Assembly (NCBI GenBank): GCA_965208275.1
Contig: OZ242331.1
Span: 3,100,001-3,164,000 of the forward strand
Origin: Bin5 sp022827195
Lineage (GTDB): Bacteria > Chloroflexota > Anaerolineae > Caldilineales > Caldilineaceae
DNA length: 64,000 bases
Direction of reading: 5' to 3'
The notes under the pieces are model-generated. The model was not told where the DNA came from. It did no database searches and saw only the letters and a program-made list of their open reading frames with translations. A program made the translations under genes and the position numbers. Shown here one piece after another: positions 9,619-18,353 of this stretch. Each line of letters begins with the position of its first letter. Position 1 is the stretch's first letter.

Positions 9619-10276
9619 CACAGGTCATCCCATCGCTGCTGTCAGTGCCTCAAGCGCCCATCGATCCCAGGACCTGCTCGCCCAAATTCGAGAAGAGCCA
9701 GAAACGATGTTTCCTAGATTATCGGTTACGCGAGGGGATCTCGCAAGCGCAGGAAGTGGCTTTCGAACTACGTGGGAGAGGCTTTTCGCCTACGCGAAAT
9801 CGACAATTTGATCTACGCGGGCCCTACGACGAGGAGGAGAAAGTGCGGAGCGATTCGGCCGCCGAGAGTCTCGCTATGCGAAGCCTGTTCAAGTTCACCC
9901 GCCGCATCGGATCTACGGACGGCTAGTGCTTGCGGCAGACGGCAATGCCCTGACAGGCGACAAGCTCCAAGGGTGCCGGGACTGATGGCGCCGACCAGAG
10001 CCTCTTCCAAAAGAAAACTGTCCGCAACCTGGATTGAATGTGCCAATCCAGGTTGCGGACAGTTCATCATCTTACAGCACTGAAATTGACTCGTTCAGCG
10101 AGTGCGAGTGGGCCCATTGCTCAGGCCTGACGCCGCCTGTCTCGCGTGCAACTGAGACGGCGGCGGATGCGGTCCGGCTTGAGACGACGGCTCTCAAGGT
10201 CGGTCGGCTACTCGGCCGGCCGCATTCCCTGGCAGTTGACGAACGTTGGCCCGGTGCTCGCCTATACTCCCCAGCG
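9619..10276. other. intergenic region with one strong hairpin
   Basis: About 660 bases between two minus-strand genes. Short open frames occur on both strands but none has a believable ribosome site or recognisable protein sequence. The only distinct structure is the 20-bp hairpin at 10016-10064. Confidence 0.5.
10016..10064 (-). terminator. long perfect hairpin, probable rho-independent terminator
   Basis: A perfect 20-base inverted repeat (10016-10035 with 10045-10064) encloses a 9-base loop. Read on the minus strand, the stem is followed by TTTTCTTTT, giving an intrinsic terminator about 210 bases beyond the stop of the lipoprotein gene at 10277. The plus-strand flank is not T-rich. A fully paired stem this long is more than a terminator needs, so a small mobile repeat remains possible. 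Confidence 0.6.
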
Positions 10277-10822
10277 CTACTGCATGCTGAGCATCAGGCT
10301 GCCGGAATCCTGCGAGATGTTGACATCGAATGGCAGCATCGGGATATTGGCGGCCAGCACAGCGTTGATCTGGGCGTTGACCGGGCCCAGCATGGCGCCG
10401 CCAACCGCGAACGGGCCGGCACCGGCCTGCTGCAGGTCGACCATCAGGTGACCGTCACTGAACATCAGGTTGCCAACCAGGTCCATCGAATTGCCCACCA
10501 TCGGCATGCTGACGCCGTCCTTGAGGGTGACGCGGAAGTGCAGCGCGTCCGGCTCCACCCAAACCATGACCGTGTCGATCGGCTGATTCGGTCCGCTGTT
10601 GGCTTCGAGACCCTTGGTCAGGAAACTGCTGAACTCAGACTCGCTCAGCGTCACCGAAAAAGTCGCAAGGGCACCCATCAGGGCATTCTGCGCGGTAAGG
10701 GCCGCTTCGGTCGAGATCTCGATATCCCGATCGGGCGGCTGGACCGCCGCAGTACACGCGCTAAGCACTACCAGCACCACGGACAGTACAACGAGCGTGA
10801 GGAGTGGGGTTCGTTTGTTCAT
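10277..10822 (-). CDS. uncharacterised lipoprotein
   Basis: A 181-residue secreted lipoprotein. The signal segment MNKRTPLLTLVVLSVVLVVLSAC ends in lipobox VLSAC and is followed by TAAVQPPD. The mature part is rich in short beta-like segments (VMVWVEPDALHFRVTLKD, GHLMVDLQQ) and ends FDVNISQDSGSLMLSMQ. This pattern suits a soluble beta-rich lipid- or ligand-binding fold, but I do not recognise a named family. AAGGAG lies about 11 bases before the ATG. It is monocistronic as far as the sequence shows, with a strong hairpin downstream. Confidence 0.75.
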   Translation of the reverse strand: MNKRTPLLTLVVLSVVLVVLSACTAAVQPPDRDIEISTEAALTAQNALMGALATFSVTLSESEFSSFLTKGLEANSGPNQPIDTVMVWVEPDALHFRVTLKDGVSMPMVGNSMDLVGNLMFSDGHLMVDLQQAGAGPFAVGGAMLGPVNAQINAVLAANIPMLPFDVNISQDSGSLMLSMQ

Positions 10823-11404
10823 GGTTCTGTCGCTCCTTGAGAGAATTGGGTTAAGGGAACGGTACTCTTGATCTCATCACAAATTGATTGAGAAACAATT
10901 AAATGATGACCTTAGCTGTATCGTCGCACAAGAAGATTTCTTATGCAAGTCCGCGAAATGGGCACGACACCATCGGATTTGGCTGTCCAACGAACGAATC
11001 CGAGGTCCCGATTCCGGTTCGCGGCCACATCTTCTCATAAGTACGGATATAGCACAAGTCCGATAATAGCAAGGTCGCGGTCCCTATCGGGGGCGAGATT
11101 CTGACAAACGTCCGGGCAGCTTTGCGGGCTGTGTCGAATCGACAATCTCTTTGATGACCGTTTGCGCTCCACCGGGTTTGGGAGCCAAATTTTGGCCTGG
11201 GTGGGCGCCGAGTGCCCACATAATACACGGGGCGGGGCAGGCTGTCAAGCCCGAAAAATACACTGCCTATCCCTTTTCAGTCTGCTTCCAGGCTGGGTCC
11301 GGACACATTGGTGGAATGGGCAAGGCATGTCGAGCCCGCAGCCGCGGCGGTTGCCGGATCGAGGTCAGCCTGTACGCCAAGGAGATGCCGGGCTCTGCCG
11401 TGCA
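10823..11404. other. intergenic region, no gene recognised
   Basis: About 580 bases between the lipoprotein start and the ferritin stop. Open frames here (for example 10941-11228, minus) give low-complexity Arg/Pro-rich peptides with no ribosome site and no family resemblance. The part near 10860-10930 is locally AT-rich, as expected for the lipoprotein promoter, but I cannot place -35/-10 boxes with confidence. Confidence 0.4.
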
Positions 11405-11914
11405 TCATTCTTCTATTTCATCGAGCACGTCTACGCCCGCGAGCTCCCTGTCCAGCAGGTAAAGCCCTGGTTTAAAGTCGCCGATCAGGCGAAGCTTCTG
11501 CACGAGGTCGTCGACCAGCTCCTCTTCCTCAACCTGCTCGTCGACAAACCATTGCAGGAAGCTGTCGGTTGCGTAGTCGCCTTCCTGACGCGCCAGTTTT
11601 ACGATTCGATCTATCGACTCGGTAACTTTCTGCTCCTGTTTGAGCGTGCCTTCCATGACCGCCTGGGGCGAGCCAAAATCCTGCTCGGGCGCGGGCACGG
11701 GGTATAGCTCGACTCGGCCGCGACGGCTGTGGATGTAACGGTAGATCTTCATGGCGTGCGCCATCTCTTCTTCGGCATGGTTGGAAATCCACTGGGAAAA
11801 GCCCTTGAGGCCCATGCCTTCAAAATAGTCGGCCGCGGCCAGATAGGTATAGTGCGCCTGCAGCTCCATGTTGATCTGTTCATTGAGCGCGGTCTGGACT
11901 TTGTCGACGAACAT
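11405..11914 (-). CDS. ftnA: non-heme ferritin
   Basis: The 169-residue protein is a ferritin that oxidises and stores iron as a 24-mer. The four-helix bundle shows the ferroxidase ligands in ELQAHYTYLAAADYF and HAEEEMAHAMKIY (ExxH) and in the later QWFVDEQVEEEE segment. It lacks the heme-binding features of bacterioferritin. The ATG at 11912-11914 follows AAGGAAGGAA, which favours it over the longer frame from 12022. A His-rich cation efflux gene sits just upstream on the same strand (83-base gap), suggesting a metal-homeostasis unit. Confidence 0.93.
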   Translation of the reverse strand: MFVDKVQTALNEQINMELQAHYTYLAAADYFEGMGLKGFSQWISNHAEEEMAHAMKIYRYIHSRRGRVELYPVPAPEQDFGSPQAVMEGTLKQEQKVTESIDRIVKLARQEGDYATDSFLQWFVDEQVEEEELVDDLVQKLRLIGDFKPGLYLLDRELAGVDVLDEIEE

Positions 11915-11996
11915 GTCCGGTGTTCCTTCCTTCCTTGAGGATGTGTGCGGTATATTTGCGCGGAGCGTAGGAACCAGTGAAATCAGTCTGCGAACG

Positions 11997-12977
11997 TCAG
12001 GGCGTTGCCGGCATCTCTTCAATACGCGTTTCCGCCATGCTGCAATCGCCGGGATACTCGATTTCTATCGTAATGTGCGAGAGATGGAGGCCTTCCAGCT
12101 CTTCGCGTGCCCGCTGCTTGATCTCCCGGATCTGGGCCTCATCCGCTGACTCATCGACGACAAGGTGCGTGGAGAGCACATGATGGTTGCCGTCGAGCGA
12201 CCAGAGATGTGTATGGTGACAGTCTTCGACCAGGCGAATCTCGCGCAGGCGCTGGGCCAGCTGCGACATATCGACACCCTCGGGCGCCGCCTGCAGGAAG
12301 AGTTCCGCGGTCCGTTTCAGATTGCCCAGAACGTTGTAAAGAATGTACAGGGTGATAAGCAGCGAGAGAATCGAGTCCAGGATGTAGAGATCGATGAAGA
12401 GCAGCGTGATGCCAACGATTAGTACTGCGACCCAGCCGAGCACGTCCTCAAGCAGGTGCCACATAGCGACTTTGGCGTTCATTGTAGCGCCCCCCTGCAG
12501 CCGCCAGACCGCGACGCCATTGACGGCGATGCCTCCCAGGGCCAAGAGGATCATTCCAGGAGCGTTGGTGGCTTCGGGGGCGAGGAGGCGCGGAACCACT
12601 TCGGAAAGTACGAACAGCCCGCCGCCAATTAGTACGACAGCATTGATGAAGGCGGCGAGCAGCGAAAGGCGGCCGTAACCGTAGGAATAGCGGGCCGACG
12701 ACTTCTTGACGGCCTGCTTTTCCAGGGCCCAGGCCATGCCCAGCGCGATCGAGTCGCCGAGGTCGTGCAAGGCGTCGGCCATGATTGCGGCGCTGTTTGT
12801 CAGGAAGGCGCCTATGATCTCGACAACGGTGAAGCAGAGGTTGAGTAAGAAGACTGTGCGCAGTTTGGCTGAGTCGCCGATATGGTGGTGTTGGTGCAGG
12901 CCATGACCGTGATGATGGCCATGATCGTGGCCATGTGCATGGCCATGCCGGTGTAAGTGGCTGTGCTCGAGCCCCAT
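11997..12977 (-). CDS. cation diffusion facilitator (zinc/iron-type efflux)
   Basis: A 326-residue CDF transporter that exports divalent metal in exchange for protons. It begins with a strongly His-rich tail (HSHLHRHGHAHGHDHGHHHGHG) that can sense or bind metal. Six membrane helices follow, with HDLGD in helix 2 and HLLED in helix 5, the HxxxD pair typical of zinc-preferring members. A cytoplasmic C-terminal domain ends the protein (CHHTHLWSLDGNHHVLSTHLVV). The ATG at 12975-12977 follows GAGAGGGAATTGG; the longer frame to 13070 lacks such a site. Ferritin lies downstream. Confidence 0.93.
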   Translation of the reverse strand: MGLEHSHLHRHGHAHGHDHGHHHGHGLHQHHHIGDSAKLRTVFLLNLCFTVVEIIGAFLTNSAAIMADALHDLGDSIALGMAWALEKQAVKKSSARYSYGYGRLSLLAAFINAVVLIGGGLFVLSEVVPRLLAPEATNAPGMILLALGGIAVNGVAVWRLQGGATMNAKVAMWHLLEDVLGWVAVLIVGITLLFIDLYILDSILSLLITLYILYNVLGNLKRTAELFLQAAPEGVDMSQLAQRLREIRLVEDCHHTHLWSLDGNHHVLSTHLVVDESADEAQIREIKQRAREELEGLHLSHITIEIEYPGDCSMAETRIEEMPATP

Positions 12978-13220
12978 CCAATTCCCTCTCTTCAACAACA
13001 TCGCGCGCGGCATCGCTGGTGCAGCTTCCGACTGCGCCCTATCTTGCACCAGTGACGCCGAATTGACCAAACGCGTACAGTTTCTTGGCAGTCAAACAGG
13101 GGGTCGTGGGCGCGGCGGACCGAAGTAAGTTTCTGTGGCTGAAGCCTTCAAGCGTTCAACGTCGCACGCGGGGTTTCACTGGAGGACCGGTCTTGTGTGG
13201 GCTGGCACTGTTTCAGCCGT

Positions 13221-13397
13221 TTACCTCATTCCTTTCCCACTACCGCGCTGCGGGCGCAGCCGTTCTATTTGACTCTTGTCTTCGATGTCAAGGGGATTCG
13301 AGAGAGGTCGAACTTTGCGCACATACAGTAGCAGAAAGCCGACTGCAATAACCAGCCCGAAGAGGAGGATAAGCTGCGGAATCTCAAAAATCTCCAT
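13221..13397 (-). CDS. small single-helix membrane protein (58 aa)
   Basis: A 58-residue open frame starts at an ATG (13395-13397) with GGAGGAGCAAA directly upstream, one of the better ribosome sites in the region. The product reads MEIFEIPQLILLFG, then a hydrophobic helix to about residue 25 (YVRK), then a basic and acidic tail ending GSGKGMR. This is a typical one-pass small membrane protein with a positive cytoplasmic flank. It lies about 200 bases downstream of the DUF72 gene on the same strand. I do not recognise a family, and no known small regulator matches by eye. Confidence 0.6.
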   Translation of the reverse strand: MEIFEIPQLILLFGLVIAVGFLLLYVRKVRPLSNPLDIEDKSQIERLRPQRGSGKGMR

Positions 13398-13584
13398 TTT
13401 GCTCCTCCGCTTCGCCTGCCCGCAACATACTTAGCGGATTGCGGACGGTTCGACTGCCCACGAAAAATCGAAATTGCGACAAGGAACAGTATAGCACTCG
13501 AAACAGGGCAGCGAGCCCGAACTTTTGGCGAACTCTGTCGCTGCGGCGGTAAAGGTTTCATTGAAATACAGGTTAACGCTGGAT

Positions 13585-13598
13585 TTAACCTAGGTTAA
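13585..13598. promoter_or_regulatory. perfect palindrome, possible operator
   Basis: TTAACCTAGGTTAA is a perfect 14-base palindrome in an otherwise GC-rich stretch, with a further GGTTAAC copy 10-15 bases away at 13571-13577. It lies just downstream of the DUF72 stop codon and upstream of the 58-residue membrane protein. It could be a binding site for a regulator of the small gene, but no cognate regulator is nearby. Confidence 0.35.
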
Positions 13599-13602
13599 CC
13601 TT

Positions 13603-14487
13603 TCAGAACAGACCCAATTGACCACTCTCTTCGTCGTCGTGCAACGTCACGAATTCGGGATTCCACTCGGGCAGGGGAAGCAGCTCACCAATCCTGGCCC
13701 GAAGGCGGCGGACCGTCTCGGGCGCGTGTACTTCAAAGGGATTGTGGACATAACAGTATACATCCCTTCCGGCCTGCAAGGCGGCGGCAATGCGATGCGC
13801 CCATTTGTCCAGAAGTTCGTCCTGGGGCCGGCGGAGCAGCCGGTCGTCGGGCAGGGGGTCGCGGTCGCGGCCGATCAGGCGGATGTGCAGGGGGATGGTA
13901 GGGTCGGCGGTCTCGGCGGCGGCTTGCCAGTGGCTGAAAGTGTCCGGCTGTCCGACGCGTTCGACAGTGACAAATCCGATCCGCCTCTCCATGAGGAATT
14001 GGACAAATGCAGGCGTCATGAGGTCGACGGCGCGCACCTCGACCGAGAGTGGGAGCGAGGCCGCAGCCGGCGCAAGGCGGTCGAAGAATCCGGCAAGACG
14101 GCGGCCGGCGCGTGCGCGCGAGACGCCGGCGGGGAACTGGATCAGGCCGGGGCCGGCGGCCGTCCCGAATGATCGCACGACGTCGAAATAGGCCCCGGCC
14201 AGGTCGTCCACATCCACCAGCTGCCTGTCATGCGTGATCTCTCGCGGCGCCTTGAGCGAGAAAGTGAAACCTGCCGGCACGCATTCCAGCCAGCGGCGCA
14301 CGGTCTTGGGCGCGGGCAATGCATAGAAACTCGTGTTGATCTCGACACTGTTGAACTTCGCAGCGTAATGATTGAGCTGGCGGTCGGCCGGCGTCCCGGG
14401 AGGATAGAAAACGCCGCGCCAATCGGGGAAGCTCCAAGAGGAAGTGCCTATGCGCAACGTGCCCAGATTGTTGTGTGAAATGGTCAC
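13603..14487 (-). CDS. DUF72 domain protein (YecE-like)
   Basis: The 294-residue protein is a DUF72/YecE family TIM-barrel-like protein of unknown activity. It opens LRIGTSSWSFPDWRGVFYPPG and continues with the conserved NSVEINTSFYALPAPKTVRRWLE and FTFSLKAPREITH motifs; VYCYVHNPFEVHAPETVRRL near the C-terminus is also typical. Length is in the family range. It is divergent from the ammonium transporter and upstream of the 58-residue membrane protein. The biochemical role of DUF72 is not settled. Confidence 0.9.
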   Translation of the reverse strand: MTISHNNLGTLRIGTSSWSFPDWRGVFYPPGTPADRQLNHYAAKFNSVEINTSFYALPAPKTVRRWLECVPAGFTFSLKAPREITHDRQLVDVDDLAGAYFDVVRSFGTAAGPGLIQFPAGVSRARAGRRLAGFFDRLAPAAASLPLSVEVRAVDLMTPAFVQFLMERRIGFVTVERVGQPDTFSHWQAAAETADPTIPLHIRLIGRDRDPLPDDRLLRRPQDELLDKWAHRIAAALQAGRDVYCYVHNPFEVHAPETVRRLRARIGELLPLPEWNPEFVTLHDDEESGQLGLF

Positions 14488-14857
14488 AATACTGGCCTGA
14501 ATCGGCGAAAAACGGGCCGCGCGCCGGCCAATCTGCGCAAGAGTATGCCCTCTATGTGCAAGTTGCCCAATAAGATGCGATCAAATTCATGCAGGATGAG
14601 CAGTGGATTCGACTTTGCGATCGAGTATCCTTGCTTGCAGTCGCCCGATAAAGGCGTTTTGTCGAATGTCTCTGTGTGGAAGAGGTGGAACTGCTCAAAC
14701 TGATAACATTGATAACTCAGGCCCCAAATGTTTCGGCTGGCCCGTCTACGGCACGATGCGCGCTGACGGCGACTGAACCAGGAACAGTCGCTGCACGACA
14801 AATCGGAAGGAGATGGGCAGTCTTGTTGAATCTCACTTGAGGAAGGAGAACTCTTCG
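14488..14857. other. divergent intergenic region upstream of amt
   Basis: About 370 bases between the DUF72 start (minus) and the ammonium transporter start (plus). It should hold the promoters of both. I see TGATAAC repeated near 14699 and 14708 but no convincing -35/-10 pair and no riboswitch-like structure. The minus-strand open frame overlapping this region has no ribosome site. Confidence 0.4.
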
Positions 14858-16195
14858 ATGTCAACGCTTGTTCGCGCCGTGAAACACAGTAGTACCAAGT
14901 TACGTGCCATTCCTATCGCCTTGCTTGGGCTGATCGTCTTTGCTCCCTCGGCCTTCGCCCAGGATGCCGCCCCGCTAAGTGTGGATGAGGTTGCCTATTC
15001 GATAGACAACCTGATCCTGTTCCTCTCGGCTGTGCTGGTCCTGTTCATGCAGGCCGGCTTCGCTATGGTGGAGTCGGGATTCAACTCGGCCAAGAATACC
15101 GTCAACATCATGTTCAAGAACATCATCGACCTGGCGAGTGGTGTTTTCTTCTATTTCCTGATCGGCTACGGCCTGATGTACGGCAACTCGGTCCTCGGCG
15201 GATTCCTGGGCTTCGGGGGCCTGGGCGTCTCGGCCGAGTCACCTGAAGCAGTCGCCGGCAACCTGCACCCGCAGGTCGACTTCTTGTTCCAGGCCGTCTT
15301 CGCGGCCACTGCAGCAACGATCGTATCCGGCGCGGTGGCCGGCCGCATGAAGATTTCTGGCTATCTGATCTACAGCATTGTCCTGACAGCCATTATCTAC
15401 CCGATAAGCGGCTTCTGGAAATGGGGCGGCGGCTGGCTGGACCAGATGGGCTTCTATGACTTCGCCGGCTCGCTGGTCGTTCATGCCGTCGGCGGTTTCG
15501 CGGCGCTGGCCGCTGTGATCGTGCTCGGCCCGCGCATCGGGCGCTTCGGCGGCGGTTCAACCAACCCGCTGCCTCCGAGCAACATGGCGATGGCCGCGCT
15601 GGGCGTCTTCATCCTGTGGGTTGGCTGGTACGGTTTTAATCCGGGTAGCCAGTTGGCCTTCGCCGGCGCGGTGAACGCTGACGCGGTGATGCTGATCGCC
15701 ACCAATACGACGTTGGCGGCGGCAACCGGCACCTTGTTCGCCATGCTCTACGGCTGGGTCAAGACCGGTAAGCCCAACCTGAGCTATACCCTCAACGGCG
15801 CGCTCGGCGGGCTGGTAGGCATCACCGCCAACTGCGATTCGGTCAACAACGTCGAGGGCCTGATCATCGGCGCGGTGGCCGGCGTGCTGGTCTGCATCGG
15901 CATGGAGCTGCTCGAGAACCTGAAGATCGACGACGCCGTCGGTGCGTGGTCCGTCCACGGCCTCTGCGGCATCTGGGGCGGCATCGCCACCGGCATCTTC
16001 GGCGGCCATCCGCTGGTTGCGCAGATCGTGGGCTCGATCGCGATTCCGGTGTGGGCCTTCGTTACCGCCTTCGTTCTCTTCAAGATCATCAAGGCGCTTG
16101 GCGTGTTGCGTGTCTCGCCGGAGGAGGAGCAGGCCGGTCTGGACCTCTCCGAGCACGGCGTTGGCGCTTATCATCTCGCCGGCGAGGAGTCCTGA
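14858..16195 (+). CDS. amt: ammonium transporter
   Basis: A 445-residue Amt family channel for ammonium uptake. A cleavable signal peptide ends near SAFAQDA, followed by eleven or so membrane helices. The pore histidines occur in GFYDFAGSLVVHAVGGFAAL and AWSVHGLCGIWGG, the AmtB twin-His arrangement, and AMVESGFNSAKN marks the first helices. The ATG at 14858 is preceded by AAGGAG about 10 bases away and begins the signal peptide. No glnK gene accompanies it, which is unusual for amt loci. A strong terminator follows at 16320. Confidence 0.95.
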   Translation: MSTLVRAVKHSSTKLRAIPIALLGLIVFAPSAFAQDAAPLSVDEVAYSIDNLILFLSAVLVLFMQAGFAMVESGFNSAKNTVNIMFKNIIDLASGVFFYFLIGYGLMYGNSVLGGFLGFGGLGVSAESPEAVAGNLHPQVDFLFQAVFAATAATIVSGAVAGRMKISGYLIYSIVLTAIIYPISGFWKWGGGWLDQMGFYDFAGSLVVHAVGGFAALAAVIVLGPRIGRFGGGSTNPLPPSNMAMAALGVFILWVGWYGFNPGSQLAFAGAVNADAVMLIATNTTLAAATGTLFAMLYGWVKTGKPNLSYTLNGALGGLVGITANCDSVNNVEGLIIGAVAGVLVCIGMELLENLKIDDAVGAWSVHGLCGIWGGIATGIFGGHPLVAQIVGSIAIPVWAFVTAFVLFKIIKALGVLRVSPEEEQAGLDLSEHGVGAYHLAGEES

Positions 16196-16319
16196 TGCAC
16201 GTGGGCGAAGTGTCCGCGATCCCACGATGTGGCCAGGGCAGATCGATCCGTGTGACGCGAGCCACAAAAGGGTCTCGTTGAAGGCATAACGAAGCAGTAT
16301 AGAAATAGAAGTATAGGCA

Positions 16320-16370
16320 GACAGCGCCCCTCTCGCCGAGAAACTGAAGGCGAGGGGGGCGTTGTCTTTT
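16320..16370 (+). terminator. rho-independent terminator after amt
   Basis: An 18-bp GC-rich stem (16320-16337 with 16349-16366, two G-U pairs) with an 11-base loop is followed by TTTT. It lies about 125 bases after the amt stop. Confidence 0.85.
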
Positions 16371-16373
16371 CGC

Positions 16374-16401
16374 TTGCGGGCTCTTCACATTCCGTTATAC
16401 T
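16374..16401 (+). promoter_or_regulatory. sigma-70-like promoter for the tandem-domain protein
   Basis: TTGCGG (16374-16379), 16 bases, TATACT (16396-16401), placed directly after the amt terminator and about 100 bases before the next start codon. Confidence 0.45.
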
Positions 16402-16505
16402 TTACCGCCAGGGGGATAATGGCCGCTGCTATAAGGAAGGCAACGGCGCACACTCGACGTCTTATACGCGTTTGAGATGCGTTTGCTGACAGGAGAAAGG
16501 ACGCC

Positions 16506-17237
16506 ATGCCCAACACGATTGCAATCGGCAAAGTCATGCTGCCGGTCGGGGTGGACACGGCCGACTTTGAGAAGTTCGCGGCCGAGGAGATCAATGCGTT
16601 CGGCCAGCTGCCGGGAGCAGAGAACTACATCCTCAAAGGCGTGCGGGGCGACCGCACAGGCGGTTATCTGCACCTTGTCAGAGGCGAGACAGTGAACGGC
16701 TCCTCTATTCGATACAAGCGCAGCGAGGAACCGGCCGGCCTGCTGCTTTCTGCACGGGACGCCGGAGACCTACACTTGGAAGTTCAACAGGTGATTCGGT
16801 CCGGCCTCGGGCAGGCAACTGCGGCAAAGTGGGATTCATGGGCGCAGACGGGTCTCTATACCGCCTACAGATCCGTGGGGAAGGAGATGACGGGAATGCC
16901 TGAAGAGGTCTTGATCGAGCCGGTCACGTTGCGTCCGGGAGTTACCGAGGCGGACTTTGAGCGGTTTGTAACCGAGCGGTACTACGCAATGTCCCGCCTG
17001 TCCGGGGAGGAAGGCTACCTCCTCAAAGGGGTTCGGGGCGACCGAGCGGACAAGTATATGCTCCTCATCGCCTACGATAGCGTAGAGGTGCGCAATCACC
17101 GGTCTACCAGCGGCGGCGAACTCTCCCGGGAGATGCGCGAGTGGGCGGACTCCTCACTTGTGCAGACGACGGTTGCGCAATGGGACTCGTTGGCGCATAC
17201 GGGTCTTTACACATCCTATGTCGTTTTGGGTCGATAG
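16506..17237 (+). CDS. uncharacterised protein with a duplicated domain
   Basis: The 243-residue soluble protein contains two copies of one domain. Copy 1 is roughly residues 5-125 and copy 2 roughly 133-243. Both contain ADFExF, a Gly-x-x-x-Tyr-x-Leu-Lys-Gly-Val-Arg-Gly-Asp-Arg segment (NYILKGVRGDR and GYLLKGVRGDR), and a Trp-Asp-Ser-x-Ala-x-Thr-Gly-Leu-Tyr-Thr ending. The copies differ by an insertion in copy 1. The short beta-alpha pattern could suit a ferredoxin-like/EthD-type barrel, but that is a guess. GGAGAAAGG precedes the ATG. No partner is evident; the KARI-like gene follows 117 bases later. Confidence 0.8.
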   Translation: MPNTIAIGKVMLPVGVDTADFEKFAAEEINAFGQLPGAENYILKGVRGDRTGGYLHLVRGETVNGSSIRYKRSEEPAGLLLSARDAGDLHLEVQQVIRSGLGQATAAKWDSWAQTGLYTAYRSVGKEMTGMPEEVLIEPVTLRPGVTEADFERFVTERYYAMSRLSGEEGYLLKGVRGDRADKYMLLIAYDSVEVRNHRSTSGGELSREMREWADSSLVQTTVAQWDSLAHTGLYTSYVVLGR

Positions 17238-17354
17238 AGGGTCACAGGGCCTGTACATGATTGCGCGTAAGCCCCGTTTACAGAGCCAAACCGCAGGTCT
17301 TGCAGTCCTGTGCCGAAATTGTAGGTCTGGTTGGCCAATCAAGGAGATCCGCAT

Positions 17355-18353
17355 ATGAAAATCTATTTTGACGACGATGCTTCATTGGAACCGCTGGCAG
17401 GAAAGACGGTAGCCATCCTGGGCTATGGAAACCAGGGACGTGCGCAGGCACTGAATTTGCGCGACAGCGGCGCAACCGTCCTGGTAGGCAATCGAGAAGA
17501 CAGCTACGCCGAACAGGCGCAGGCCGATGGCTTTGAGCCGCTCCCGATCGCGGACGCGTCCGCCGCGGGGGACTTTCTGTTCATCCTGACGACGGATGAG
17601 TCGCAGCCATTTATCTGGGACGAGCAGATCGCACCGGGCGTCGCGGCCGGCAATACCCTGGTCTGGGCAAGCGGATACAACGTCGGCTATGACCTGATCA
17701 AACCGCGTTCGGATGTGGATGTCGTGCTGGTGGCGCCGCGAATGACGGGAAATATGGTGCGCACGCTGTTCACCGAGGGCAAGGGCGCAATGGCGCAGGC
17801 AGCCGTCCACCAGGATGCGTCCGGCCTGGCCTGGGCGAGGATGATGGCGATCGCCAAAGGCATCGGGGCCACGCGCGGCGGCGTAATCGAGTCTTCGTTC
17901 CGCGAGGAGGCGGAACTTGACCTGTTCGCTGAGCAGATCGTCTGGTCCGGGCTGGTGGCCTGGTTTGAAGAGTGCTTCAAACTGGGCGTGGAGCACGGCT
18001 TCTCGCCCGAGCTGATGGTGCTTGAGCTGTATGCTTCGGGCGAGGCGTCGGAAATCCTGGGGCTGATGGCCCGCAACGGATTCTACCGTCAGATGGCGCA
18101 CCATTCTACGACCAGCCAGTATGGCACCTTAACGCGTTCGGCCAATCTGCTCAACGATGAGATACGCGCCAAAATGCGCAATAGTGTCGTCAACGACATC
18201 AAGGGCGGGGCCTTTGTCAAAGAGTGGAGCCGTGAACAGGCCGAGGGCTCTACAGAGTTAGAGAAAATGCGGCAAACAGCTCTCGGCAATCCGATGAGTG
18301 AGGCGGAAAAGGGGATTATCTCACTGGTACAGCAGGCGCACGGTTTGGTCTGA
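17355..18353 (+). CDS. ketol-acid reductoisomerase-like protein, divergent active site
   Basis: A 332-residue protein with the full KARI architecture: Rossmann motif GYGNQGRAQALNL (residues 23-35) and the all-helical C-terminal domain including RGGVIESSFREEAELDLFAEQ, which keeps the Mg ligands D189 and E193. The histidines of the canonical motifs SHGFNIHF and KGPGH are absent; the aligned segments read ASGYNVGY and RMTGN (N133). It is probably not the housekeeping IlvC but a paralogue acting on another 2-keto-3-hydroxy substrate. AAGGAG lies 8 bases before the ATG at 17355. It opens the metabolic island, which also has an ALS-like gene at 26.7 kb. Confidence 0.85.
   Translation: MKIYFDDDASLEPLAGKTVAILGYGNQGRAQALNLRDSGATVLVGNREDSYAEQAQADGFEPLPIADASAAGDFLFILTTDESQPFIWDEQIAPGVAAGNTLVWASGYNVGYDLIKPRSDVDVVLVAPRMTGNMVRTLFTEGKGAMAQAAVHQDASGLAWARMMAIAKGIGATRGGVIESSFREEAELDLFAEQIVWSGLVAWFEECFKLGVEHGFSPELMVLELYASGEASEILGLMARNGFYRQMAHHSTTSQYGTLTRSANLLNDEIRAKMRNSVVNDIKGGAFVKEWSREQAEGSTELEKMRQTALGNPMSEAEKGIISLVQQAHGLV

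Noticed and set aside
9622..10276. Short open frames on the plus strand
   Set aside because: No start signals, no resemblance to known proteins; the region is better read as non-coding with one hairpin.
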